Part shown: positions 34,658-42,660 of the stretch, in pieces
Position numbering within the stretch: the first letter of the stretch is position 1
How the letters are laid out: every line of letters begins with the position of its first letter
NCBI GenBank assembly: GCA_934402395.1
Contig: CAKRTQ010000016.1
Location: 1-57,744 of the forward strand
DNA: 57,744 nucleotides
Source: an uncultured Eubacteriales bacterium
Lineage (GTDB): Bacteria > Bacillota > Clostridia > Oscillospirales > CAG-272
Direction: 5' to 3'
The notes under the pieces: model-generated
Seen by the model: only the letters and a program-made list of their open reading frames with translations
Told to the model about the DNA's origin: nothing
Database searches by the model: none
Translations under genes and position numbers: made by a program

Positions 34658-36253
34658 ATGAAAAAAATGTTTGTTTTTGCGGCGGTGCTGCTTCTTGCGG
34701 CATTGGCTGTTATTGCGTGCGCTCCCGCCTCTCCGGCAGATGATTCGTTGCTTGAGATCGCGCGGGGAGGAGCGAGCGATTGGCGGATTATCATTCCCCG
34801 CAGCGCATCGCGCGCCGAAACGGAGGCGGCGGAGCTTTTGCGTGATGCAATTGCGGCGGCAGGCGGCGTGAGCCTTGAGATATCCGACGATTATACAAAC
34901 GAAAAACGCGGGATACTTCCCGGCGAGCATGAGATACTTGTGGGCGAGACATCGCGCGAGGAAAGTCTTGCCGTAAGCCGTATGCTGCGTACCGGCGACA
35001 GCGAGATCGTGGTGTCGGGCGGCAAGCTTGTCGTTCTCGGAGGCAGCGGAGAGCTGACTCTTGCGGCGGCGCGCGAGCTTGCGGCGGCGATCTCTGCCGA
35101 TGCCGGTGGGGCTGTAACGATCAAAAGATCCCATTGCAGGCACACGGATGGCAGCTATGATGTGCCGGAAGTTACGCTTGACGGCGTTGATCTGCGCGAG
35201 TTCTGCCTGATTTACCCCTCGGGAAATGCCGACATACGCATGATAGCCGATGAGCTTCGCGCGTATTTTGCCGAGAGTGCCGGGCTGCGCCTGTCATGCA
35301 TGGCGGACGGCAAGGTTGCGTCGGGAAGGCGCATTATTCTGGCGGTCGGCGGCAGGTCCGGAGAGACGGCAATCACCGCCGACGGCGAAGATATCCGCAT
35401 CACCGGCGGGGACGTGTACGATCTCAGATATGCGGCAGCCCGTCTTTGCGATGTGGATTTTGCCCACGAGCCGGGCAGCGGCGCGCCGATACACGCAAGG
35501 ATCGCCGGCAGTGTGATACGCGATGAAACTCCGCGGCTGTCTGTCATGAGCTTCAATATTCTTTGCAATCTCAGGGACGATCCATCGCGCGCCGACAAGG
35601 TAGTCGGGATCGTGCGCAGCTATATGCCCGACAGCGTGGGCTTTCAGGAGGTCACCGAGGAATGGCTGAATATTCTTGTGCGCGGGCTTGGCGACAGCTA
35701 CGATTGGGTGGGCGAGATCAACGATGAGAACGGTCAGCGGTGGCGCAACGCGATATTCTACCGCCGCGACAGACTGACCCTTGTTTCGACCGAAACACGC
35801 TGGCTTTCCGCCACGCCTTCAAAAAAGTCTAAGGTCGAGGCGTCCTCGCAGTACCGCGTGTACACACTGGCACATTTCCGCTGCGTTGACGGCGGCAGGG
35901 AATGGATCCACATAAACACACACCTTTCATACGAAGACGGGGCGCGTTCGCCGCAGATCAAGGTGCTGCTGTCGGCAATAGCACGGCAGGAGCTGCCCAC
36001 TGCCGTGACGGGGGACTTCAACTTTGCGCCGGGTACACCGTATTATTCGGATATGACAGCTGGCGGTGTGAACGATTCAAAGTATCTTACCTCCGACCGC
36101 GACGATAAAAACACCTGTGCGGTCAACATAATCGACTACTGCTACGTGAGCCGGGGCGACTTCAATGTCCGCCGTTACCGTGTTGAGGACAGTGTGATAG
36201 CTTCCGATCACCGCGCAGTTTACGTTGAATTCTCATTTATGCACAACAAATAA
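34658..36253 (+). CDS. Lipoprotein with GH67N-like repeats and an endonuclease/exonuclease/phosphatase domain
   Basis: A 531-residue predicted lipoprotein (lipobox VIAC, Cys21). Residues about 42-150 (IIIPRSASRAETEAAELL, then HEILVGETSRE) resemble the non-catalytic N-terminal domain of GH67 and some GH20 enzymes, and a second, diverged copy spans about 178-275. The C-terminal 240 residues form an EEP domain: LSVMSFNILCN, FQEVTEEW, INTHLSY, GDFNFAP and SDHRAVYVEF carry the Asn/Glu/His/Asp catalytic residues of the DNase I/phosphodiesterase fold. The target could be a phosphodiester or sphingomyelin-like bond outside the cell. The gene for a solute-binding protein follows after 15 bp. Confidence 0.85.
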   Translation: MKKMFVFAAVLLLAALAVIACAPASPADDSLLEIARGGASDWRIIIPRSASRAETEAAELLRDAIAAAGGVSLEISDDYTNEKRGILPGEHEILVGETSREESLAVSRMLRTGDSEIVVSGGKLVVLGGSGELTLAAARELAAAISADAGGAVTIKRSHCRHTDGSYDVPEVTLDGVDLREFCLIYPSGNADIRMIADELRAYFAESAGLRLSCMADGKVASGRRIILAVGGRSGETAITADGEDIRITGGDVYDLRYAAARLCDVDFAHEPGSGAPIHARIAGSVIRDETPRLSVMSFNILCNLRDDPSRADKVVGIVRSYMPDSVGFQEVTEEWLNILVRGLGDSYDWVGEINDENGQRWRNAIFYRRDRLTLVSTETRWLSATPSKKSKVEASSQYRVYTLAHFRCVDGGREWIHINTHLSYEDGARSPQIKVLLSAIARQELPTAVTGDFNFAPGTPYYSDMTAGGVNDSKYLTSDRDDKNTCAVNIIDYCYVSRGDFNVRRYRVEDSVIASDHRAVYVEFSFMHNK

Positions 36254-36268
36254 AAAGGGGGAAAACAA

Positions 36269-37756
36269 ATGAAAAACAAGAAGATCCTGTCGGCGATTCT
36301 CGCACTTGCGCTGATAATGTCGACGCTCTGTGTACTTGCCGCCTGTCGCAAGGATGGGGACAGCAAGGACACCACAGCCGCCACCGATCCGGTAACGACC
36401 GCCGAAGACACATCGCATCTTTATGACGAAAACGGACTTTTGCGCGACAGCCTTCCCGAAGGGCTGAATTTCAATTCCGACGTGCGGGTGCTCGGTTGGG
36501 AGACATCGCGCAATGAGTTTTTCGTTGAAGAGCTTTCCGAGGACCGTGTAAACGATTCGGTTTACATACGCAACAAAAATGTTGAATCGCGCCTCGGCGT
36601 CAGACTCAAGTTCAATCTGATAAAGGGTGACAATCCGAACAAGGACTTTTTTGTGACGCAGGCAGAGGCTACTGTCGGCTCCGGCGCGTGCGAGTATGAT
36701 ATTATCGGCTGTTACAGTATGTGCTCGGGCATTATGGCGCAGCGCGGACTGCTTGCTGACCTCTACACGGTCGATCATATCGACATGAATAAACCCTGGT
36801 GGCCCGAGTCGATCACACGGTCGTCCGAGATAAACGGAAAGCTTTATTTTGCCACGGGCGACATTTCAAACGAGTTCCTGTACAACCTGTATTTTATGGT
36901 GGTCAACCTCGGCAGACTCAACGAGCTGGGGCTGAAGGACCCCCGCGTGCTTGCGGAGGAGAACCGTTGGACGCTCGATGCCATGATGGAGATGTGCCGT
37001 CCGGCGTATGAGGACCTCAACAGCTCGCAGAAAGCCGATTTCGGCGACAGATTCGGACTTGTCATATTCACGCAGGTGCATATCGATTCCTTCCTTGCCG
37101 CATCCGGTGTGCAGATGACAAAATGGGACAACAACGGAAATATCGTTCTCAATGATGATTTTACCGGCGAGCGGATGGTGAATATCGTCGAAAAGCTCGG
37201 AAGCTGGATAAACGGAAATAATGAGGTGTCCTACGACCCCGACAAGGGCTATAATTCGATAAAATCCGGCAACGCTCTGTTCGGCACCTGTGCGGGATCG
37301 ACCGTAATGGGCTTCCGCGATATCGACTGGGTGTACGGCATCCTGCCGTTCCCGATGATCGACAGCGATTCTGACGGATACCATACCAACGTGGGATTTG
37401 CGTATACAAACTTCTCGGTGCCGCAGAACGCGCCCGAAAAGGCAATGTCGGGCGCGGTCATTGAGGCGTTGGCGTCCGAAAGCTACCGCCGCACCTCTCC
37501 GACACTGTTTGAGGTCGTGTTCAAGAGCGTGTATTCAAACGACCCGCTCGATGCGCGTATGTATGACATAATCAAGTCGAATGTTTACGTTGACATGGCG
37601 CGTCTTTACAGCGGAAACTTCACCTGGGCAAACAGCGCGGTGGCACTCTTCCGCAACAGCGTCATAAACGGCGAGAAGTCGTGGGTGGTCAAGGTAAAGG
37701 CGAACGAGGAATACATAAACGGCGTATTCGCGGAGATCTCCGAAGCATTCAAATAA
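36269..37756 (+). CDS. Extracellular solute-binding lipoprotein (sugar ABC type)
   Basis: A 495-residue lipoprotein with lipobox LAAC (Cys26), followed by a Thr/Asp-rich linker (KDTTAATDPVTT) and an alpha/beta solute-binding protein of the family-1 type. Visible parts include INGKLYFATGD, WTLDAMMEMC, NALFGTCAGSTV and a final VKANEEYINGVFAEI. Such proteins deliver oligosaccharides to an ABC importer. No permease or ATPase is linked to it here, so it probably works with a transporter encoded elsewhere. The ATG follows AAAAAGGGGGAAAACAA. Confidence 0.9.
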   Translation: MKNKKILSAILALALIMSTLCVLAACRKDGDSKDTTAATDPVTTAEDTSHLYDENGLLRDSLPEGLNFNSDVRVLGWETSRNEFFVEELSEDRVNDSVYIRNKNVESRLGVRLKFNLIKGDNPNKDFFVTQAEATVGSGACEYDIIGCYSMCSGIMAQRGLLADLYTVDHIDMNKPWWPESITRSSEINGKLYFATGDISNEFLYNLYFMVVNLGRLNELGLKDPRVLAEENRWTLDAMMEMCRPAYEDLNSSQKADFGDRFGLVIFTQVHIDSFLAASGVQMTKWDNNGNIVLNDDFTGERMVNIVEKLGSWINGNNEVSYDPDKGYNSIKSGNALFGTCAGSTVMGFRDIDWVYGILPFPMIDSDSDGYHTNVGFAYTNFSVPQNAPEKAMSGAVIEALASESYRRTSPTLFEVVFKSVYSNDPLDARMYDIIKSNVYVDMARLYSGNFTWANSAVALFRNSVINGEKSWVVKVKANEEYINGVFAEISEAFK

Positions 37757-37773
37757 AAAAGAAGTGAAATAAA

Positions 37774-37820
37774 GCCGGGGGTTGTAAAAAACTCATTTTG
37801 AGTTTTTTACAACCCCCGGC
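37774..37820. terminator. Bidirectional palindromic terminator
   Basis: GCCGGGGGTTG + TAAAAAACTCA pair perfectly with the mirrored half around TTT, a 47-bp palindrome between converging genes. The outer arm differs from other copies (GTTG replaces GGTGT) yet is fully compensated on the other side. Confidence 0.9.
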
Positions 37821-37832
37821 ACCATTTGTCCC

Positions 37833-37865
37833 GCAGCTGCCGGAATGCCGGTCGGCTGCTTTTTT
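37833..37865 (+). terminator. Second terminator hairpin behind the solute-binding gene
   Basis: GCAGC (37833-37837) pairs with GCTGC (37855-37859), with an inner CCGG/CCGG pair, followed by a T-run. It lies 13 bp after the palindromic terminator and reads on the plus strand. Confidence 0.65.
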
Positions 37866-37881
37866 GTTGCGCGGCGGGAGC

Positions 37882-38526
37882 TCAGGATTTTTCCTTTTCG
37901 CGTTTATCCTTTTTTATAAGCTTTGAAATAATGGATATAAGGTCGACGATTACGCCGATGCCGAACAAACCGGCAGTAAACAGATACAAAATGCCCATTC
38001 CGTATTTTTTACGGTAAAACTTGTGAGCACCCAAACCGCCGAGAAACAGGCAAAGCAGCAATTCTGTCACATTGGCGGAATCTAAGTAGGCATCATATGC
38101 GGCATCGACCTCTTCACATTGTCTCCGGTACTCGTCTTCTACCTTTTTTATTTCTTCGTCATTCAGCTCGCGCATCTCATACTGAGGAAGCGAAATAACA
38201 TTGCATGATCCGTCCGAAATGATATTCAGTACCAGCATGCTGTTGGGGTAGAAGGTCTCGGTGATCTCGCCGTCAACTGCCTTCATCTCGTTGTTTATTG
38301 CCATGGTGGCGTTGGCGCGACCGATAAAACTTCCGTCATTGGTATATAAATTGAATTTGTTAAGTCCGCGCTGAAATCCTGATATGCTTGAAAAGCTGAT
38401 ATGGTGCAGTCCTTCGCTGATGTAATCGACCCTTCCGTCCTGAAGTTGAATCTGAGTTCCGCCGTCAATACGGATGTATCCGCCGGCTGTCTTTTTTCCG
38501 GCAAACACAGAAAGAATATAGGGCAT
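37882..38526 (-). CDS. TM2 domain-containing protein
   Basis: A 214-residue protein whose N-terminal 110 residues form a beta-rich cytoplasmic region of unknown function. A charged helix follows (DEEIKKVEDEYRRQCEEVD), then a TM2 domain: LLLCLFLGGLGAHKFYRKKYG and a second membrane helix ending in IVDLIS. TM2 domains are two-helix membrane modules found in many bacteria. Their function is not settled. The ATG follows AAAAGGAGAAACCACC. It lies in the same direction as, and 53 bp after, the small lipoprotein gene. Confidence 0.88.
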   Translation of the reverse strand: MPYILSVFAGKKTAGGYIRIDGGTQIQLQDGRVDYISEGLHHISFSSISGFQRGLNKFNLYTNDGSFIGRANATMAINNEMKAVDGEITETFYPNSMLVLNIISDGSCNVISLPQYEMRELNDEEIKKVEDEYRRQCEEVDAAYDAYLDSANVTELLLCLFLGGLGAHKFYRKKYGMGILYLFTAGLFGIGVIVDLISIISKLIKKDKREKEKS

Positions 38527-38578
38527 GGTGGTTTCTCCTTTTATATTTTTTGTGGGCGTTAAGTTATTTAAGCGGCGC

Positions 38579-38929
38579 TCACTTTGTTTTGGTAGACGTT
38601 AAGCCGTCGATTTTGACATAATCTTTGCCTTGCTCAAAGCTGTTTTCGCTGTTGATGATGCATTTATCGTTGTCCATTTCAAAAACGATCTTTCCGTTTT
38701 CGATTTTATAAGTACCTTTGCTTGATATGGTCACTGTGTTAATATTGATGCCATCGACTTCAAGCGTTTCGCAGGTACAAACCACTTTGCCGCCGGACTT
38801 GAATTCAACGGTAGCGCCGAGAAACTCGCTTGTGTACTTTCCCGAAATTCCGCCTCCGCAGCTTGTCGCCAGCATTGCCACCCCGGACAAAATAACAGCA
38901 AGGGTCAGTAAGAGTGCTATTTTTTTCAT
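38579..38929 (-). CDS. Small predicted lipoprotein
   Basis: A 116-residue protein with a lipoprotein-type signal peptide (LATSC, Cys24). The mature part GGGISGKYTSEFLGATVEFKSGGKVVC and the later GTYKIENGKIVFEMD form a short beta-barrel-like pattern seen in small membrane-anchored lipoproteins of Clostridia. Function unknown. The ATG at 38929 follows AGAGGAGAATTGAA. Its consensus promoter has a palindrome over the start site, so it is likely repressor-controlled. Confidence 0.8.
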   Translation of the reverse strand: MKKIALLLTLAVILSGVAMLATSCGGGISGKYTSEFLGATVEFKSGGKVVCTCETLEVDGININTVTISSKGTYKIENGKIVFEMDNDKCIINSENSFEQGKDYVKIDGLTSTKTK

Positions 38930-38956
38930 GTTCAATTCTCCTCTAAAGTTTTAACT

Positions 38957-38979
38957 TTTGCACCTATATGGGTGCAAAA
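38957..38979. promoter_or_regulatory. Palindromic operator over the transcription start
   Basis: TTTGCACC and GGGTGCAAA form an inverted repeat with a short AT centre (38957-38979). It overlaps the predicted start site (about 38975) of the minus-strand promoter. A helix-turn-helix regulator gene lies 200 bp away, divergently. Confidence 0.65.
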
Positions 38980-38981
38980 TT

Positions 38982-39010
38982 ATTATATCACGTATGTATA
39001 CTAATGTCAA
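38982..39010 (-). promoter_or_regulatory. Consensus promoter for the lipoprotein/TM2 pair
   Basis: On the minus strand, TTGACA (39005-39010), a 17-bp spacer and TATAAT (38982-38987), a full consensus match. Confidence 0.85.
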
Positions 39011-39179
39011 TACCTTTTTTATAAAAGAGAAAAGAAAAAAAGTCTGAAAACAAAATGAACGCATATTTGCGAGCATGATGTTTTCAAACCGTATTTGTGC
39101 CTGCCGAATATCATGATCGAAAATTTCTTTGCGGGTAAAGAAAAACGGTACAAATGCAAAGGAAGGAACGGTCGTAACA

Positions 39180-39407
39180 GTGAACAAAGAAACAGAAACA
39201 AGGATCGGCAATAATATCAGGACCCTGCGTGAGAATATGGATATGACTCAGGAGATGCTTGCAACGCAGCTGCAGCTGCACGGCTGCGATATAACGCGGA
39301 GCGCGGTCGCAAAGATCGAAGTGGGGCAGCGGCATTTGTACCCCGATGAGATCATTCTGATAAAAAAGATCCTGAATGCGACATACGAAGATATTTTCGA
39401 GCTTTGA
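39180..39407 (+). CDS. XRE family helix-turn-helix regulator
   Basis: A 75-residue single-domain regulator. The Cro/CI-type helix-turn-helix is MTQEMLATQLQLHGCDITRSAVAKIE, preceded by IGNNIRTLRENMD and followed by LYPDEIILIKKIL. I chose a GTG start at 39180 because the domain begins just after it and AAAGGAAGG lies upstream. TTG codons further back are possible. Its likely target is the palindrome at 38957, and it may control both itself and the divergent lipoprotein/TM2 genes. That link is inference. Confidence 0.85.
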   Translation: MNKETETRIGNNIRTLRENMDMTQEMLATQLQLHGCDITRSAVAKIEVGQRHLYPDEIILIKKILNATYEDIFEL

Positions 39408-39448
39408 TGAAATGTCCGGCGGCTGTCTGTGCGGCATTTCAGAATAAC

Positions 39449-39491
39449 AATGGGTGTTAAAAAACTCAAACCGAGTTTTTTAACACCCATT
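39449..39491. terminator. Bidirectional palindromic terminator
   Basis: AATGGGTGTTAAAAAACTC pairs with its complement in a 43-bp palindrome between the converging XRE gene and the end of the ECF operon. The central bases (AAACC) differ from other copies. Confidence 0.9.
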
Positions 39492-39496
39492 GCTTC

Positions 39497-40183
39497 TCAA
39501 ATTCCGTACTTAAGCTTTATGCGTTCCATTTTTCTGCCGTAGGGTATGGCAAGGAAGTAAAGAAAGATCATATTTGACACGGCATAAAGGGCTGTGTGCG
39601 GCAGTGCGGTGACGCACGCGCCGAGGTACAGTGCCGGCGAAAAGCCTTCGTTATACCACAGTACCGTCCACACGTCCATTATCAGCGAAAATATTACGCC
39701 GGATATCGCTCCGAATGCCAATGTGAGCCGGTGCGAACGGCAAAGCGCGGGGGAGGCTGCGCCGGCGGCAAGTCCGATCATTCCCCATGCGAGCATCTGA
39801 AACGGAGTCCACGGACCCATACCGAAGTAAATATCCGATACGATCGCCGACATCGCGCCCACAAGAAAGCCCGCCTCGCCGCCGAGGTACATTCCGCTGA
39901 GCACGGTAAGCGCGGTCACGGGCTTGAAAAACGGAATGAACCGTCCTGCCGACGACAGCGCGACCGTGACCGCAACTATCACAAGGCGGCGCGCGCCCGT
40001 TTTTTTGCGCTCAAAACCGCAGATAAACAGCACATTTGCCAGTACTGCCACCGTAAGCGACACGGCGGCATGATATTTCGGCGGTATCAGCCATGCTCCG
40101 GCAGCCACTGCCGCCGGTATCAGCAAAAAAGGAATCAGTATACCGAGCGTTCGCCTTGCGGCGGCGTTTTTTATTTCAAGCAT
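39497..40183 (-). CDS. ECF transporter substrate-binding (S) component, probably for cobalamin
   Basis: A 228-residue membrane protein with six hydrophobic segments and the typical S-component sequence GRFIPFFKPVTALTVLSGMY followed by GFLVGAMSAIVSDIYFGMGP. The S component captures the vitamin and docks on EcfT. Specificity is not readable from sequence alone. The cobalamin riboswitch upstream and the transcobalamin-like genes in the same operon point to cobalamin or a corrinoid. The ATG at 40183 follows AGCGGCGGAGGCGG and overlaps the EcfA stop by eight bases. Confidence 0.88.
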   Translation of the reverse strand: MLEIKNAAARRTLGILIPFLLIPAAVAAGAWLIPPKYHAAVSLTVAVLANVLFICGFERKKTGARRLVIVAVTVALSSAGRFIPFFKPVTALTVLSGMYLGGEAGFLVGAMSAIVSDIYFGMGPWTPFQMLAWGMIGLAAGAASPALCRSHRLTLAFGAISGVIFSLIMDVWTVLWYNEGFSPALYLGACVTALPHTALYAVSNMIFLYFLAIPYGRKMERIKLKYGI

Positions 40184-41813
40184 TGCCGCCTCCGCCGCTG
40201 CCGGATGACGCATTCAGCCTGCAGAGCCGGGCGGCATCACTTACGGTCACGGCGCGGTCGAAATATCCGCGCGTCATGCGCGCCGTGGGAGTCGTGTAAA
40301 ACGCATTGCCGTCAAAAAAGCGGCGCGGCTCGTCCTCCGACACCACCTCTCCGCGAAAGAACAGCGCACAGCGGTCGGCTACCTCTGCGGCAAATTCCGG
40401 GTCGTGCGTTACGATAACGACCGTTGTGCCTGTCCCGGTGAGCTGTCTCAGAGCCGCGGCAAAATCGGCGCGGGCGGCAGAGTCAAGTCCCTTGGTCGGC
40501 TCATCGAGCAAAACAAGACGCGGGCGCCGCGCCGTCACCTTTGCCAGTGCCAGAAGCTGACGCTGACCGCCCGAAAGATCGTACGGGTGGCGTTCCGGCG
40601 GAAGATCGAGCGGGAATGGCATATTGTCCGCGCCGATGCCGGCGTCTGCCAGCTCTTCGGCAACGCTGTCGCGCAAAAATACCGCTTCAACGTCCTGCGG
40701 CAGCATTGCAACGCCGCCGGAACACGCCTTTTTGCCGAAAAAGCGTATTTTGCCCGCATACGGACGGCGTATTCCCGCCGCGGCGGCAAGAGCGGTGGAT
40801 TTTCCCGACCCGTTGCCGCCGAGGATGCAGTATATCGTTCCCTCCGGGACCCTGAAGGTCGTGCCGCGCAGAACATCGGCTCCGTTGCGTGAATAGCGGA
40901 AAAAAACATCGGAGAATTCAAGCGCGGCGGGACCATCTCCGCTTTTTTTATCTGTGCCCGTGTTATCGGGCAGTGCGCGGATGCCGTTTTTGCAGCTGCC
41001 GGCAATGAGGTCGCGTCCCTCGCGCACATCGAGCGGGCAGGGGAGCGCCTTGCCGAGCGCACGGTGAAGTCTTACCGCCGCCGGCATTGCGCCGAATACG
41101 GGGGATGCCTCGCCGACCCGCGCGGCAACGTCGCGCACAGCACCGAAGTCTGCGAGCCTGCCGCCGTCAAGCAGCACCATGCTGTCGGCAACGGGCAGGA
41201 TGTCCTCAAGCCGGTGCTCCGCAATTATTACGGTGAGAGCCAGTTCGCGTCTCAGCCGCCCGAGCACCGAAATGAGATCCGAGGCGGCTATCGGGTCGAG
41301 CCGCGCCGTGGGCTCGTCAAGCAGCAGTATGTCCGGCTGCATCACCATGACCGATGCAAGCGCAAGAAGCTGGCGTTCGCCGCCCGAAAGCTCGTCTGTG
41401 CGGCGGTCGAACCAGCGTTCGATGCCGAAAAACGCCGCTGTTTCCGCAACGCGGCGGCGGATCGTATCCGGCGGAGTGCCGAGGTTTTCAAGCCCGAACG
41501 CCAGCTCGTGGTATACGCGGTCGGTCACGGTCTGCTCCTCGGGGCGCTGCGCAACGTAACCTATACGTGCCGCTGCATCGCGGTCTGAAAGCGCGTGGGA
41601 GGCTGCTCCGTCAAGAAATATCCCGCCGCTCGTATCGCCTCGCGGCGACAGCTCGCGCTTTATAAGCCGCAAAAGCGTTGATTTGCCGCTTCCTGTGGCT
41701 CCCGCGATCACCAAAAAGCCGCCGCGTCTGACCGAAAAGGATATATCTTTAAGAGCGGGCGTGCTGCCGCCCGCGTATCGGAAGCTCAGATTTTTGATTT
41801 CAAGCAGTTCCAT
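40176..41813 (-). CDS. ECF transporter fused ATPase (EcfA1-EcfA2)
   Basis: A 545-residue tandem ATPase: two complete ABC domains in one chain. Domain 1 has Walker A GATGSGKST (38-46), signature LSGGERQ and Walker B ILLLDEPTARLD. Domain 2 has GGNGSGKST, LSGGQRQ and VLLDEPTKGLD. In most Firmicutes these are separate ecfA1 and ecfA2 genes, and the fusion guarantees a 1:1 pair. It drives vitamin uptake through EcfT. The start overlaps ecfT by 28 bases, with GAGGTG upstream. Confidence 0.93.
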   Translation of the reverse strand: MELLEIKNLSFRYAGGSTPALKDISFSVRRGGFLVIAGATGSGKSTLLRLIKRELSPRGDTSGGIFLDGAASHALSDRDAAARIGYVAQRPEEQTVTDRVYHELAFGLENLGTPPDTIRRRVAETAAFFGIERWFDRRTDELSGGERQLLALASVMVMQPDILLLDEPTARLDPIAASDLISVLGRLRRELALTVIIAEHRLEDILPVADSMVLLDGGRLADFGAVRDVAARVGEASPVFGAMPAAVRLHRALGKALPCPLDVREGRDLIAGSCKNGIRALPDNTGTDKKSGDGPAALEFSDVFFRYSRNGADVLRGTTFRVPEGTIYCILGGNGSGKSTALAAAAGIRRPYAGKIRFFGKKACSGGVAMLPQDVEAVFLRDSVAEELADAGIGADNMPFPLDLPPERHPYDLSGGQRQLLALAKVTARRPRLVLLDEPTKGLDSAARADFAAALRQLTGTGTTVVIVTHDPEFAAEVADRCALFFRGEVVSEDEPRRFFDGNAFYTTPTARMTRGYFDRAVTVSDAARLCRLNASSGSGGGGNA

Positions 41814-42652
41814 TTTATCACCTCGACTGTATCGGCTGCAAGCGGAATGAGTATCAGCGCGGAATATGCCGCGTATGCCGTCAGCGCTGCCGCTGATGCG
41901 GGAATGGCGGAAAGCGACGGATAAAATCCGAAGTCAAGCGCGCCCGATGCGGCAGGTGCCGCCGTGAGCGCGGCAAGGGCAAGCATTGCGGCAAGCACCG
42001 GCACATCGGCGCGCCGGAAGCGGAAGGGAGAAAAATACGTTCGCCGTGCAACGCCGAAGCCGCGCGCCGTCATGCTGTCGGCGGTCGTGACTCCGTTCTC
42101 AAGTGCCCATGTGAGCATTATCGAAAACACACGCGCGCCGCCGCGGATGCGGTCGGGCAGACTGCCGTCTCCGTGTCCGCCCATGACGGCTTGCGCTTCG
42201 CGTACCTCGCGCGTGCGGCGCGAAAGAAGAGGAATGTATCTCAGCGTCATCGAAAGCATGAGCGCGGTTTTCGGCGACAGCCTGCCGAAGATGTAAAGCA
42301 GGCGGTCGGATGTCATTACCTCGGCAAATGTGCGCGAAATATTAAGCACTGCGGCGATCGCGGCGCCCGCCGAGGCGCCGTAAAGCAATGCTTCAAGCGT
42401 TACGGGCGTGTCATTCATAAAGAATAGCACTGTCTTGCCGTTGTGCGAAAAAAGCGCGTTTATGACCGCCGAGGCGATGACTATCGCCGCGCTCAACGCA
42501 GTCCCGCCGCGCCTTTTTGCAATTCTTACCGCAAGCGATGCTGAAAATGCAGCAGCCGCGATCACGGGATTGCGGCTGAACATGACGATCCCCGCTGCCG
42601 ATGCAAAATAAATAAGCTGCAAAAAAGGATTGAAATCGGCAAATGCGTGCAT
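41786..42652 (-). CDS. ecfT: ECF transporter transmembrane component EcfT
   Basis: A 288-residue CbiQ/EcfT-family membrane protein. The coupling-helix motifs are visible as MTLRYIPLLSRRTREVREAQ and a later SMTARGFGV, which contact the two ATPase subunits. It scaffolds the S component and transmits ATP-driven toppling. It follows the 551-aa surface protein by 8 bp and overlaps the ATPase gene. A vitamin-specific ECF transporter with its own T and A components is a group I arrangement. Confidence 0.92.
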   Translation of the reverse strand: MHAFADFNPFLQLIYFASAAGIVMFSRNPVIAAAAFSASLAVRIAKRRGGTALSAAIVIASAVINALFSHNGKTVLFFMNDTPVTLEALLYGASAGAAIAAVLNISRTFAEVMTSDRLLYIFGRLSPKTALMLSMTLRYIPLLSRRTREVREAQAVMGGHGDGSLPDRIRGGARVFSIMLTWALENGVTTADSMTARGFGVARRTYFSPFRFRRADVPVLAAMLALAALTAAPAASGALDFGFYPSLSAIPASAAALTAYAAYSALILIPLAADTVEVIKWNCLKSKI

Positions 42653-42660
42653 TTTTTACC

